A stretch of 64,000 nt of DNA, taken from assembly GCA_038501625.1 (NCBI GenBank), contig JAZAYU010000220.1, forward strand, positions 620,001 through 684,000. The letters run 5' to 3'. Both the position numbers and the translations under genes were made by a program. Origin of the DNA: Corbicula japonica. Taxonomy: Eukaryota; Mollusca; Bivalvia; Venerida; Cyrenidae. Shown here in pieces: positions 44,683 to 56,120 of the stretch; positions within the stretch are counted from its first letter, which is position 1, and each line of letters starts with the position of its first letter. The notes below the pieces were generated by a model, which was given only the letters and a program-made list of their open reading frames with translations, was not told the DNA's origin and ran no database searches.

Positions 44683-45607
44683 TATGAGCTGTGTAACAAT
44701 CATAGGATTCATAGCTGTGTAACAATCATATTTTGGAAACCATATGAGGACAAGTAATGTTAATTTGAAATTAAATTTAATGTATATCACTTTGTTTCTT
44801 TAATATTACTGTTGGCATATTTCTTTACTTGCATGTAAACATTATTGCATTTTCTGAAATTCAGGAAATCAGCTATCATAATTATACTCCAAATTTACTA
44901 TAGGGCTGTATTTTAATGTCTTAAGTTTAAGACTATTTACTACTTTAATGTCCAAAATTATACAGTTTGGTAATATTTAAGACCATCCCAATGTCTTAAT
45001 GATGGGTTTCACTTTAATTGTACAGTGTATTTAAAATCAAGACTTTATAGTGAATACTTTGTTTAATTTATTTTTGTTACTGTACCCCCATCAAATCTCC
45101 CTCCATAAATAAAACACAAATTCCACTTATGGATACATTTAAAACTTAATTTAAATATTTTACTGATAAAATTGAAAATAACATTAAAATTATAAATTAT
45201 GAGCAACAAGTATCCGTTGCGATCAACCGTGGCAAAGAATCCGATGCAACCAACCATGACAGAAATCGTAAATTTCATTGGTTTAGCGTTTCACCCGATC
45301 ACCGTTCCATCCGGGTACACATCGAGTTTATGCTGTCGACCGAAAAAGGAACAGGTGAAGTAAACATCCTTTGCAGATGACAAATATGTTATCAATACAA
45401 ATTGACATTTAAGGTTAAAGTCGCCCCAATGAAATAAAGTTATTCGTGTAGTTCACACAATTTTTAACAGTTTTCGGTAATTTTATAATGCATGTCAATG
45501 GAATGAACTTATTTTCAAATGGTTTTGGAACTGGAACATTTCAAGTCATTGGTGTTCAAGCGTTTCACCCGAAGATGGTGCCCACAGACAATATTAAAGA
45601 TTTGAAG

Positions 45608-45661
45608 ATGGCTTCAGTAAAAAAGATTGTTGTGAACACAGAGGCTGACAAAGAAAACAAG
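45608..45661 (+). CDS. Possible first coding exon of an unidentified gene
   Basis: ATGGCTTCAGTAAAAAAGAT opens an 18-codon stretch (MASVKKIVVNTEADKENK) ending AACAAG|GTAAAC, a possible 5' splice site in phase 0. The ATG has a favourable A at -3 and G at +4. The frame is also open upstream to 45488. No following exon is recognised in the remaining 18 kb, and no protein family is recognised. It may be chance. Confidence 0.25.
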
Positions 45662-45662
45662 G

Positions 45663-47338
45663 TAAACAGGTTTCTTTTTTCATTTCATAGAGAAATTGTC
45701 ATTGTTGGGATGAAGAAATTCATTAAACTAGCCTTAACTTTTTTAGCAGTTCTTAATAGGTTTCATTAAATAATTTTAAGCTGACAAAAGAGACAATTTT
45801 ATTGTTTTATTGTTATTTGTAGAGGGAGTTGTCCGTGAAGGTTAATTTATCCAATTGAAATAGTGTGGTTAAAATCAGCAACTTCATTTTCAATTCTCTT
45901 ATAATTATTCAAAACCTTGGTTTATTTTAATTTGTTTCATCTGTGAGACTTGTCAACATTAGTTGATATCAGTTAAATTAGAATACTGGATCTATCAAAC
46001 TTTCCTATATTCATTTTTTTTCTCAAATTTAGGAACATGACTCATTCCATAGAATTATTAATTTTATTGGTATTTTATTTAAACTTAGGAAAATATATAT
46101 GATTAAACCAAAGTCCTATATCTCTGATTAAACTGCAATCTAATTAATGTGTTTTTCATGTAGGTTCATAAAACATTGTTAGAAATAGCACTTAAATATT
46201 ATTTATCATATTTTAGAGATTTGATTTCAGATTATGAGTTTTTTAAAAACTTTCATTCAGAATACTCCAAATATTTCTTTTTCAAATCTTGGAGACAAAC
46301 AAATTTTTATTTCCTATTGGGAATGAAGTCCATAACCAGCTGTAATATTGACTAAAAATCACTGATGTGTGTTGATTAATAGCTGCTATTGTACCAAGAG
46401 ATACATGTGCTCATCTTATTGTTCTTATTATTTTGTTAAAATTGATTTTGATTGTTTCAAAAGTAGACCTATATATATTCTTATTTGTGAGAAACATGTC
46501 AATTAAAAAGGACAGTCAAATTATTAAATTGATAAGAAAAGCAATATTTGCTATAAATGTCATAACATGCCATTGTCAACCACTCTATCCATTTGACAGT
46601 ACAATTAAAAGTTTAGAAATCATTTGTAAAGTAGTCGCTAAACATTCTGATAAATTTGAAGTTAATCAGACAAAACTTAAGCTTCTAAATGAACAAGTTA
46701 TAAAGTCAGACAATATATAATATTTTAATTAAACTGTCCTGTCTGTAATATATGCCAGTTATTACATTATTATTAATTTAAAATGATATTTTTTAAGCAT
46801 TCTGTTTTTGGTAGTAGTTTGGAGTTTGTTTTAAGGTGAAATGAAAATAATAAATCTTGAGCGTGAAAAAAACAACACAAAAAATGTCTAAGGGTGATCA
46901 GCAAAAAAGAAAATTGACACTGTAAGTTTGAATAACTATGATACACATTTACAGAATCTATATATTCAGGGGGGAACATGAAATTCAAGGGTTGAAATAA
47001 TACCCCACTGCTGTTTTATTAGGGCAAAAACAATTTTACCTTGTATATTATAATAAAATTTGACCCTTTGGTTGAAATTCTCTAGGTTCAAAATGAGCAT
47101 TTCTTAGAATTTCAAGGGTCAAAACCCTGTTTCCAGAGTCAAATGGAACCCATATATTTGGACCCTTCCATTAAAACTAATGATTAAAACACCCTTTTAT
47201 GCAGCAGACATATCAAAATGCACAAATGAGTTTAAAACGTGTTCAATTTTAGTTTCCAACCACAATTCACACGACTCCTCAATGTGATTCCGGGGAAGAC
47301 AAGTGTGTCAGGTTTCACTTTTTGTTGAGCATAGTACA
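45663..47338. other. AT-rich region, no gene seen
   Basis: A 95-codon open frame at 46433-46720 has no recognisable motif. At 47253-47310 an acceptor-like TTTTAG precedes a short open stretch, not convincing as an exon. Confidence 0.4.
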
Positions 47339-47580
47339 TTAACCCTTTTCTCCATATATACGCATTTTTATGCATGCCTGACCAGTGTAGATCCAGATCA
47401 GCTGGCGTATTCATGCCATCTGATCAGGATCTGCACTGGTTGCATTTTGTTTAGAATAAACCTAATAAATCATAAAGCGAATAGTGCAGATCCTGATCAG
47501 ATGGCACGGATGTGCCAGCTGATCTGGATCTACACTGTTTGCCCATGCAATAAAGGTGTGTCAATGGAGGAAAGGGTTAA
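47339..47580. mobile_element. GATC double-hairpin MITE, full length
   Basis: 242 bp, TTAA at both ends, right end TCAATGGAGGAAAGGGTTAA. Confidence 0.93.
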
Positions 47581-47654
47581 AGATGGGAATTTGGGTCAGG
47601 TGGGCCACCTATGAAAAATAATATTATAGAAAGACATAGATGTAGGAAAGACTA

Positions 47655-47727
47655 GTCGCCATTTCAGCCAATCAGATGGTTGAGATTTGAGAATGGTCTC
47701 AAGTTTTAGTTTCATGATTTTGGGCCC
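47655..47727. mobile_element. CWG palindrome MITE, right half
   Basis: It starts at the palindrome centre (AGTCGCCATTTCAGCC) and ends GATTTTGGGCC followed by CAG. The left arm is absent. Confidence 0.8.
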
Positions 47728-48324
47728 AGGTCATCCAAAAAGAACTAAGTTATGAAATGTTCATTTAGGGATGCTTGCAAGACTCTTCTACAACAGTCTT
47801 GCATGCAACCTTCAATATGCAAGATAAGCTACTAATTTACAGTCAGATAAAATTCAAACAACAATAACAATAGCACTGTGGTGATAATGCTAAAGTTGAC
47901 TACTGTTTTTTTTTCGGTAGTCAATGTGTTTTTCTTTGTTTGCTTTGAATTTCTAAATGTTTTGAATGACATCCCTGTAGCTTTTCATTGTTCGGTTAAC
48001 TATACTGTACTTAACAGTATTAAATAGGCGTGATATCATATTATAATGTCTGCGGAGAATGACCATCTGTCAAAGTGACGGGGGTGTGCTTAAGGGGTAA
48101 TACAAGCTGTGAAAAATGGTGCCGAGCATGTGGAGTGACAGCTACCTTACAAAATAAACATCATTTCTACTGCTTTCTGTGTATTGAAGTGTTGTGTGGA
48201 TGATATTCTGTTGTTTTTGTTTCCGTACATGTATTTTGTGAAGGTGAGTTTTTTTGTAATTTTCCAGATTGATCGCTGCATAAATATTGCAGTTTTCTAG
48301 CTTTACTTCTTGGGTTACGGCTGT

Positions 48325-48637
48325 TATCCATGGTTGAACAGTGTAGATGCAGATGAGCCGACACATCTGATCAGAATCTACACTGTTTGCTAATTGATTT
48401 CTAAGGTTATTTCTGACCAAGTGTGAACAGTATAGATCCTGATCAGATGGCCTTTTTGATTCACAAGTAAAAATGAATCATTGAAGATCCAGATCAGATG
48501 TGCAAGCTGATCTGTATCTTTGGATTCATTACATTATTTCTGACCAAGAAAGGAAAAGTGTAGATCATTAAATGGCATAGATAGGCAGTCAGATCTGGAT
48601 CTACACTAATTGCACGAGCATATGGAGTAAAGGGTTA
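48325..48637. mobile_element. GATC MITE composite (about one and a half units)
   Basis: The centre phrase (TTATTTCTGACCAAG) occurs twice and four GATC hairpin arms are present. It ends CATATGGAGTAAAGGGTTA. Either a tandem duplication or two fused copies. Confidence 0.75.
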
Positions 48638-48711
48638 TCAGGGAATGGCTTAGAGTGAGACATTGGAGATGTCTCTTACCTTTTCCTTTGAACCAAAGAA
48701 ATTGTTTTTCC

Positions 48712-48953
48712 TTAACCCTTTCCTCCATAGACACACCTTTATTGCATGGGCAAATAGTGTAGATCCAGATCAGCTGGCACATCCATGCTGTCTGATCAGG
48801 ATCTGCACTGTTCGCTTTATGATTTGTTAGGTTATTTCTGACCAAAATGCAACCATTGCAGATCCTGATCAGACAGCATGGATGTGCCAGCTGATCAGAA
48901 TCAACACTAGTCGCACATGCGTAAATATGTGTATATACGGAGGAAAGCTTTAA
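48712..48953. mobile_element. GATC double-hairpin MITE, full length
   Basis: TTAACCCTTTCCTCCATAGA at the left and ACGGAGGAAAGCTTTAA at the right. Confidence 0.92.
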
Positions 48954-51854
48954 ATGTTCTTTTTACAAAAAATAAAAACAAAAACTTGTTAACTTTTCCC
49001 TAAAATTTGAACAACAGCCTCGTTTGACAACCCAAGCCAAGATCTGTTTATTGGTTGAAATTGTGATATATTGTAGTAAAAGGGTTGCTGTCTCCAAATC
49101 ATTTCATAGTCTTTAATGTAGGACAATGGAACACTGACTTCTTACTTTTGGTTATTACTGTGATAGTAAATTATCCTGGTCTTCTACTGCATTTGGAAAG
49201 TGAATGGGCAAAATAATGAAAAGTTTTAATTGTTAAGAGAGGTGCTACCCATAATATCTTGTCTTAAGCTTTTTGAGCTCTTTAAGTCTACGATCCTTAC
49301 TTGGTTTATAGTTAAATGATTTGCTTCTGATGAATTATGAAATATGAAAGAAAATATGTCATTAGAGTGAAAAAGAGTTTACTCTTTTCTCCATATGTAC
49401 ATGTTAAAAGAGGAAATAACTTTAAAACGGTAGTTTGGAAAAAACAGTAAAAATAAAAATGGTAATTCCTGATTTACAAAACAGTGACATATTTATTTTA
49501 CCAAGAAAATTCCATAATTCACTGAAAAACATATTAAAATAAAAGGCTATGCAAATTTATGATGAAGAAAAACTTATTTTTATAGTCTGATAACAAATTC
49601 ATGTTGGTGCAAAGAGCTGTTTATATTTTTATCAAAGTTATTTAAAAGTTCGAACGGGGTAGAATATGTTTCATCAAATTGCAATAAAACTCAAATCTTT
49701 ATGTACCAGTGGCTCAGAAAGTAATAAAATCTGTCATGTAATTTAAGAACTTCTCCGTGCAAAAGTCTTATTTATTTTGTTACTCAAACAAATCTGTCTT
49801 TCATTCCATGATGGAGAATTTTAATTATGTTTTCTTACTTCATTTAACTCATAACAATTGGCAATTATTTTCTTGTAACTTTTCATTTACAAGATTTTGA
49901 ATAGATTTACATCGATACCCTTTATTTCATATGTCAATGGACACAGCGTTTAGTATACTTACAGTTATTTACCCGACATTGTTTGAAATCGTACACTGCT
50001 ACATTAGACGAAGAGTTGCATTTGGATACAGCCGCGTAGCTTTTGTTCAAAGACTCCTTCAAATATTTGACTTTATTTGAATTGTTGGTTTTAATAACCG
50101 ATTGTACCTGAGCAAGATTGTTTGCTTGATCAGTTAAATTGTTATGGCCGTACTTTGATATAATTTTGAGATCTTTATCAACTATTGTATATTTGATTTT
50201 ATTACTTTACGGAGTTTTTGAAATAAATTGATCTTTACGTTAGTTAATTCATTTTTGGAATTGAATCATTTAAACGCATGAACTGCTTTGGCAATTTGGA
50301 AACAATTTTCCATCAAGTGTAAGCATTTAGTTTTTCCAAGACCCGTTTGATCATTTAAGGCTAAATTTTACGATTGCAAACATATTTGCTATTGAGACGG
50401 TTAAGTGCTTTATTAGCTTAATGAATTAACTATTGAAGTCAGTGGTATGGGGAGATTGACCTTATGCACATAGGGACAGTCTTATCCAAATGTTGTCTCA
50501 TCCAAATCCCTAATCATTCATAATATTGACACATCCTGATTTAATCCCGTTGTCAATTTGAAATGCAGCTTTAGGGTAATCTAACCACTTTTCCTTGCTG
50601 TCAAAGGGCGAAAGAAACTAATGCATTTCATTGAATTTTGCGCTGTGCTTGTTTCTGTTTAAAAATTGTTTCACTAAATAAGCAAAGAAATGACAAATAC
50701 CTGCTTTTGAGCAGGTGAATTTTTTTATTTCAGGCCGGTAAATTTGTTAAAACAGATGACATAATGTTTGCAAAAGTTAATAAAGAAAATATTTAATGTG
50801 CCATTGTTTTATTTTATTGTAAAAAATTATCACTCTCAGGTTGATAAGTCCAAGCTTTAAAAGATATTCATTAATCCAAGGAATTTTTGAACTACAGCTG
50901 TTGAGATTAAAGTTATTGTTTACACAGCTTTAATTTTAAATGAAAATAATTATTTAAAAAAAGCCAGTCTTTTGGTCAAACATCTTTATATACCGTCATC
51001 GCTTATGTAATTGCTGCACTTTTTATCCAATTTTATCATTTAAGAGATCTATGGTGGTGTCGCCAATAATTAGGTGTAAGGGCTTGGGATATTTAAAACT
51101 GAATAATTTTGCTGATTTTTCGGCTGAAATGTGGTTTTTTCCTGATATGATAACATGTAGCTCTCTACATTTGAGGTAAACTTATGATTTCAGCAATTTA
51201 AGTGAAAAGTTGAAGTTTTGTATTATAACAAAAAAGTGTATTTGATTTAATGTTCTTCTAAAATCTTGATTTTCTCTCTCCGCAGTTGGTGTGAAATGAT
51301 TTAAAATTAAAATTAAAATTTTTTTTATTAACTGTTAGACTTTTATGAGTAACAATTCCTTATGTTTATATATTCAAAATACAGCTAATAAACATTTAGT
51401 GTTGAACATAGCAAATATTTGAGCGTAGCAACCTTTATGTCCACATGTGTATGACAGGTTTGAAAGTTAATAAATTTCTCCAGGGCTATAATACCAAATA
51501 TCCTCACATTGTATGCAATATAGACAAAAATGGCAGGATTTTATGAGACCAATGTTTACTTTGACAAAAGGCGGTTTAAAGTCGTAAGCTTTGTTTATCT
51601 TCAAATACATAGAACAGTCTCTGACATGAATTTACATTGCGTCCCTTATTAATGTAAATTGGTTCGTGTTCGTATTTATTTTGAGTAAAATAATTTCAAA
51701 TCGAAAGCGAGTGGGTTCATGTATGTTCACATTAGGACCAGAAATTTTAGTTACCATTTTCTTTGTTTTAACTTTCGAGACCAGAATCTCTGTATCTTCA
51801 TTTATCCTTTTCCTACTTTGAAAAGATAATGAAACCCGTGATGTGCATTTAACT
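48954..51854. other. Longest repeat-poor stretch, no gene seen
   Basis: 2.9 kb of AT-rich DNA without a splice-bounded coding segment or a recognised element. A GATC-MITE-like scrap (TTTACTCTTTTCTCCATATG) lies at 49378. Confidence 0.45.
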
Positions 51855-52222
51855 TTAACCCTTTACTCCAAATATTCAGCTTTATAATGTATCTGTGCAA
51901 CCAGTGTAGATCCAGATCTGATTTGGATCTTCATGTGTCACTTTGGCTAGAAATATCCTGGGCTGAAGGTTATAAAGCTGAGATTGGAAACCAGTCTCAA
52001 ATCTCAAGCATCTGATTGGCTGAAATGGCGACTGGTCGCCATTTCAGCCAATCAGATGCTTGAGATTTGAGACTGGTTTCCATGCTCAGTTTTATAACCT
52101 TGGGCACAAATGAATCTAAAAGCAAACATTGTCAATCCTGATCAGGTGGCATGGATATGCTAGCTGCTCTAAATCTTCACTGTTCATCCATGCAGTAAAG
52201 GTGTATCTATGCAGTAAAGGAA
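51855..52222. mobile_element. GATC double-hairpin MITE, interrupted
   Basis: TTAACCCTTTACTCC at the left. It is broken in its centre (GAAATATCCTG / AATGAATC) by the palindrome at 51961-52106. Confidence 0.85.
51961..52106. mobile_element. CWG palindrome MITE nested in a GATC MITE
   Basis: A full palindrome through GGCGACTGGTCGCC. CTG precedes it and CAA follows, so the duplication is imperfect. Confidence 0.9.
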
Positions 52223-52589
52223 TAATGCCTCAATGTAGTCCAGTTTGGGGGAACTATCAGTTGAACTGATCATTTATGAACTTCTTGCAAACTGATTTTT
52301 TCAGTCAAATTTATATAGCAGGATTGTTGTGGAATATAGATTTTTTTACGGTAAGGTGATTTTTAAGAAAGACAAACCCCTACCCCCTGGCATTGTAGCT
52401 ACAAACACTGGCAGAATCATGCACAGCTTTATGGATCTAGTTCTTCAGATGAAGCAACGTTACATAAGCTGTGCCCTTGACATTTATAAAACACGGAAGG
52501 TGGTCATCGTTCACCTTTGAGAAGCATTTTTTATGCTTTCATGAAGTGGGAGTCGTAACTCGTCTGTTGGTCCATCCATCTGTCTGTCC

Positions 52590-52750
52590 TCCAAATCATG
52601 TGGCATCAACTCCTCATTAATTATCAGGCGGATTTCTTTCCAACTTGCCCAGATGATCAAGCAAGATGTGTAGATAATTGCTAAGAAAAGATTTTTTTCT
52701 GTGACCATTTTTTTTCCAGAGTTATGGCCCTTTGTTAATTTCATAAATAT
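52590..52750 (+). repeat. Copy of the interspersed repeat seen at 12895-13990
   Basis: TGTGGCATCAACTCCTCATT, GATTTCTTTCCAACTTGCCC and GTTATGGCCCTTTGTTAATT in the same order. The 103-codon minus-strand frame here is its shadow. Confidence 0.75.
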
Positions 52751-53229
52751 TGTTGCAGCAGTAGGAGCATCAGTGTCCTGAGGACACAGTCTAGTTTCAA
52801 TTGCATTTAACTTGAAATCCAATTATCAAGAAACTCATGCATTTCCATGCTTTAATGATTTCATGTTAAACCTCTAAAATACTTCAAATTTACTTATTGA
52901 ATGCTTAACCCTCGTAATATTTGACTGACAGAAGATGTAGATTATAATAATATCCGCAATATATGAATAGCCATTGTCTTGTATTCATACAAACTCAGAC
53001 ATTGTAAAATCGCTCCGCGTCAGATATAAATGACAACTGTTTTCTGGATCATTTAACATCGCCAATTAGAATAGACATTGTAACATAGGGTTAAAATGGT
53101 TAGTCTTAAAAGGTTTCCGTTACGAGAAAGAATGCTGCTACTGTTTCAGTTAATGAGAATGTCAGAGCAAGCGGGATTAAGAAAACAACCTCCTGCGTAC
53201 CGGGTAATCATAAAAATGCTGATGAAGGT
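52751..53229. other. AT-rich region, no gene seen
   Basis: Nothing recognised. Confidence 0.4.
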
Positions 53230-53610
53230 TTTATCCTTTACTCCATATAAACAGGGCCCAAGATCATAAAACTAAGTTTTGAGATCAGTCTCAAATCTCA
53301 AGGATCTGATTGGCTGAAATGGCGACTGGTCGCCATTTCAGCCAATCAGATCCTTGAGATTTGAGACTGATCTCCAGATTTATTTTTATGATCTTGGGCA
53401 CAGGTTTTATCGTATGTCACAATAATGCTACCAGTGTTACTAAGATCCTGATCAGCTGGCATATGTGTTTGCTTTTTGACTCATTAAGTTATTTCTAACC
53501 AAAAAGCGAACAGTGTAGATCCTGATGAGATGACATTGTCGTGCCAGCTGATCTGGAGCTGAAACTATTTACCCACACAATAAAAGCCTATCTGTATAGT
53601 AAAGGTTTAA
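53230..53610. mobile_element. GATC double-hairpin MITE, interrupted
   Basis: Left end TTATCCTTTACTCCATATAA, broken at 53255 by a palindrome and resuming AGGTTTTATCG. It ends TAGTAAAGGTTTAA, sharing TTAA 53607-53610 with the next copy. Confidence 0.85.
53255..53400. mobile_element. CWG palindrome MITE nested in a GATC MITE, exact CAG duplication
   Basis: CAG at 53252-53254 and 53401-53403. The arms pair almost fully around GGCGACTGGTCGCC. Confidence 0.93.
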
Positions 53611-53740
53611 CACTCTTTGTCGTTCTTTAAGTAGGTTATTTCCGATCAAGACTCGACAAGTGTAGATCCAGATCAGATGATAATGTTCTACAATGGTCAT
53701 GCTTGTAAAAAGAAACCCTGTATATATAGAGTAAAGGGTA
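53607..53740. mobile_element. GATC double-hairpin MITE, short copy abutting the previous one
   Basis: It starts at the shared TTAA and ends TATAGAGTAAAGGGTAA. The first hairpin is missing. Confidence 0.7.
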
Positions 53741-54350
53741 AAATTGTAAATAATACTAAATATGTACCATCAAAATTATATTTGGTTACAGTGACTGATA
53801 GTATCGTATTTCACTAGCGAGCTACTTTTTAATGTTCTCTTTCAAATATGTGTGGTATGTGGCAATTTACTCCACTTTAACGTTATATGGAAAAGTTGCG
53901 TTTTCAGGGATGGGGAGGGTGGGGTAAGAAATTTATAAGATGTTAAAACTTTGGTCCTTTGGGGTGGGATGGGTATAGTGAATAGATAATAAATATACAC
54001 AGGTTCAAACTCCCCCAAAAAGCACATGTTCACACTAATTGATTTGCTAATGTTCTGTTTTATAGTTCAGTAGCGTAACTATTAATGTCATCTTGGCTTT
54101 TTTTGCGCTTCACCTTTTGGCCCAGAGGCAAGGTAGGGTAATCATTTGGCGGCTGACATCAAATCAATTTGCCACAGTCCTGACCATGTTTTTATGGTTG
54201 CCGTTTGTCAAATGCAAAATGTCAAAGTGAGGTCAGATTTAAAAATAGCTGGACATGCCCCCTGAAACCATGAAAGAATTGAAAGTGATCCGTGGAACAA
54301 TGGCAGACCTTGAATGAAGGGAACCATGATCGTATTATTGTTGCATTCTG
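53741..54350. other. No confident gene; one exon-like scrap
   Basis: At 54249-54317, after AATAG, an open stretch reads LDMPPETMKELKVIRGTM and four more residues to a stop. It looks codon-like but no partner exon or family is recognised. Confidence 0.3.
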
Positions 54351-54590
54351 AGCTCCAAGATTATAAAACTGAGAATGGAAACCAGTCTCACCTCTTAACC
54401 CTTTCCTCCATAAATACGCATTTTTACTCAAGTGCAACCAGTGTAGATCTAGATCAGCTGGCACATCCGTGCCGTCTGATCAGGATCTGCATGGATGTGC
54501 CAGCTGATCTGGATCTACACTATTTGCCCATGTAATAAAGGTGTGTCAATGGAGGAAAGGGTTAAGCATCTGATAGGAGGAAATGGCGAC
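54351..54590. mobile_element. CWG palindrome MITE interrupted by a GATC MITE
   Basis: The left arm (CCAAGATTATAAAACTGAGA to CAGTCTCACCTC) is at 54351-54394 and resumes at 54566 (GCATCTGATAGG). The right arm is lost. CTG precedes the element. Confidence 0.8.
54395..54565. mobile_element. GATC MITE inserted into a CWG palindrome
   Basis: TTAA at 54395-54398 and 54562-54565, with full outer ends. It has a shortened centre in which hairpin 1 joins hairpin 2 directly. Confidence 0.9.
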
Positions 54591-54768
54591 TTTAAATAAA
54601 GGTATATACAGCTAAACAACTACCATGCTTGTGCAAATCATGCAGGACGAGCAATTCAGCGTGTGTCCCTTGTTCCCACTGTTATTTTGGGCTCAAGTGA
54701 CAAAGTTTTCCATAGCAGGTTAAAAAGGTACATCATGGCAGTTATCCCAGATCATCCCCTGGGTCCTG

Positions 54769-54845
54769 GCTCCAAGGTTATAAAGCTGAGATTGGAAACC
54801 AGTCTCAAATCTCAAGCATCTGATTGGTTGAAATGGCGACCACTG
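54769..54845. mobile_element. CWG palindrome MITE, left half
   Basis: After CTG at 54766-54768, the arm runs from CTCCAAGGTTATAAAGCTG to TGGCGACCACTGG and stops at the centre. Confidence 0.8.
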
Positions 54846-55309
54846 GTCCTTGAAAATTCTAGTGAGCATTATAAAAGTCTCATACAATGTACAGTCTGAA
54901 GCATTTCTGTTGGTTGATTTATGTGTTTTTTGGAGGAATGTGAAATATGTCACCAATTAAACTCAATAAAACTGAGTCCATATGTAACATTTTGGTTCCA
55001 TGAAACTTTTAAAGCCATATGTTAGCTGATCCAGTATTTTATTTAGTAATCAGATATTATCATTTACAAAGCTTGTTCTAACTTCTTTGTGGCTAAGCTT
55101 TGTACATACCAGCAATTTTTATGATGTCAAATGTGTGATTTTGAATTAAAAAATGACAACATTGCATACCGGTATCTGTTATTGACAATGTGTTGCAAAT
55201 AGATAGGATGCTCATAAACCACAAATAGCTGTGTAAAAGTCAACCTTCAACCCTTTCCAAGATAGGGAACTGATTTGGAACAGTTCACAAATTTTTAAAC
55301 AATTTCTCT

Positions 55310-55522
55310 TCGGGATATGGCTCATATCCCATGGAAGACCAGTGAAGATCTAGATGTGATTGCACATCTGTGCTATCATAGGATCTACACACTAGTCGCT
55401 TGTAAGTCAGAACAGTGTGGATCCAGATCAGAAGGCACTGCATATGTGAGCTGATAAGTATCCTTCACAGGTCGCCCATGCCTGCCGTAAAAGACATATC
55501 CATGGAGTAAAGAATTAAAACA
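55310..55522. mobile_element. GATC double-hairpin MITE, degenerate
   Basis: Left CGGGATATGGCTCATATCCC, right CCATGGAGTAAAGAATTAA. The hairpins are eroded. Confidence 0.7.
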
Positions 55523-55544
55523 GATCTAAATACTGTTTAAAATA

Positions 55545-55882
55545 TTGCTGATTTGTGCCATCTGTGCCCAAGGTTATAAAACTGAGCATGGAAACCAGTC
55601 TCAAATCTCAAGCATCTGATTGGCTGAAATGGCGACCAGTCGCCATTTCAGCCAATCAGATGCTTGTGATTTGAGACTGGTTTCCAATCTCAGTTTTATA
55701 ACCTTCAGCCCAGATCAGGATCAACACTAGTTGCTACTTAGTCAGAAATACGCTGATGAATCTGAAAGCAAACACTCATGTGTGTAGATTCAACTCCCAA
55801 GTCAATATATGTGCCAGCTGATCAGGATCCTTCACTGGTTGCCCATATGGCAAAAGGTGCATCCATGGAATGAAGGGTTTAA
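55545..55882. mobile_element. GATC double-hairpin MITE, interrupted
   Basis: Split within hairpin 1 (GCCATCTG / ATCAGGATCAACAC) by the palindrome at 55565. It ends CCATGGAATGAAGGG. Confidence 0.75.
55565..55710. mobile_element. CWG palindrome MITE nested in a GATC MITE
   Basis: Full palindrome through GGCGACCAGTCGCC. CTG lies on the left (55562-55564) and CAG on the right (55711-55713), one mismatch from an exact duplication. Confidence 0.9.
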
Positions 55883-55929
55883 ACAGATCTAAACATTGTT
55901 TTAAATATCGCAGATTTTGACTTAATCAT

Positions 55930-56120
55930 ACTCCATGGGATTTGGCTATTTCTCCTATCAATGGACGAACATGGTAGATTCAAATCAGCCGGCACATCTG
56001 TCCCATCTGATCAGGATCTGCACTGTTTGCTTTTTGATTCAGGTGGCACAGATTTTGCTGGATGATCTAAATCTACATGTTTTGCTCGGGATAAAACCCA
56101 TATATTTGGAGTTAAGGGTT
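55930..56120. mobile_element. GATC double-hairpin MITE, deleted copy
   Basis: First hairpin intact (CAGCCGGCACATCTGTCCCA). The centre and half of hairpin 2 are missing. It ends ATATATTTGGAGTTAAGGG. Confidence 0.75.

Noticed and set aside
47253..47310. Exon-like segment after TTTTAG, open in two frames
   Set aside because: The would-be donor (CAG|GTTTCA) is weak, no family is recognised and it cannot be joined convincingly to 45608-45661.
52511..52822. 103-codon minus-strand open frame
   Set aside because: It is the complement of an interspersed repeat that also occurs at 12895-13990. Not conserved as protein.
54249..54317. Possible terminal exon ending in TGA
   Set aside because: It has an acceptor-like AATAG but no pyrimidine tract of note, no partner exon and no recognised family.
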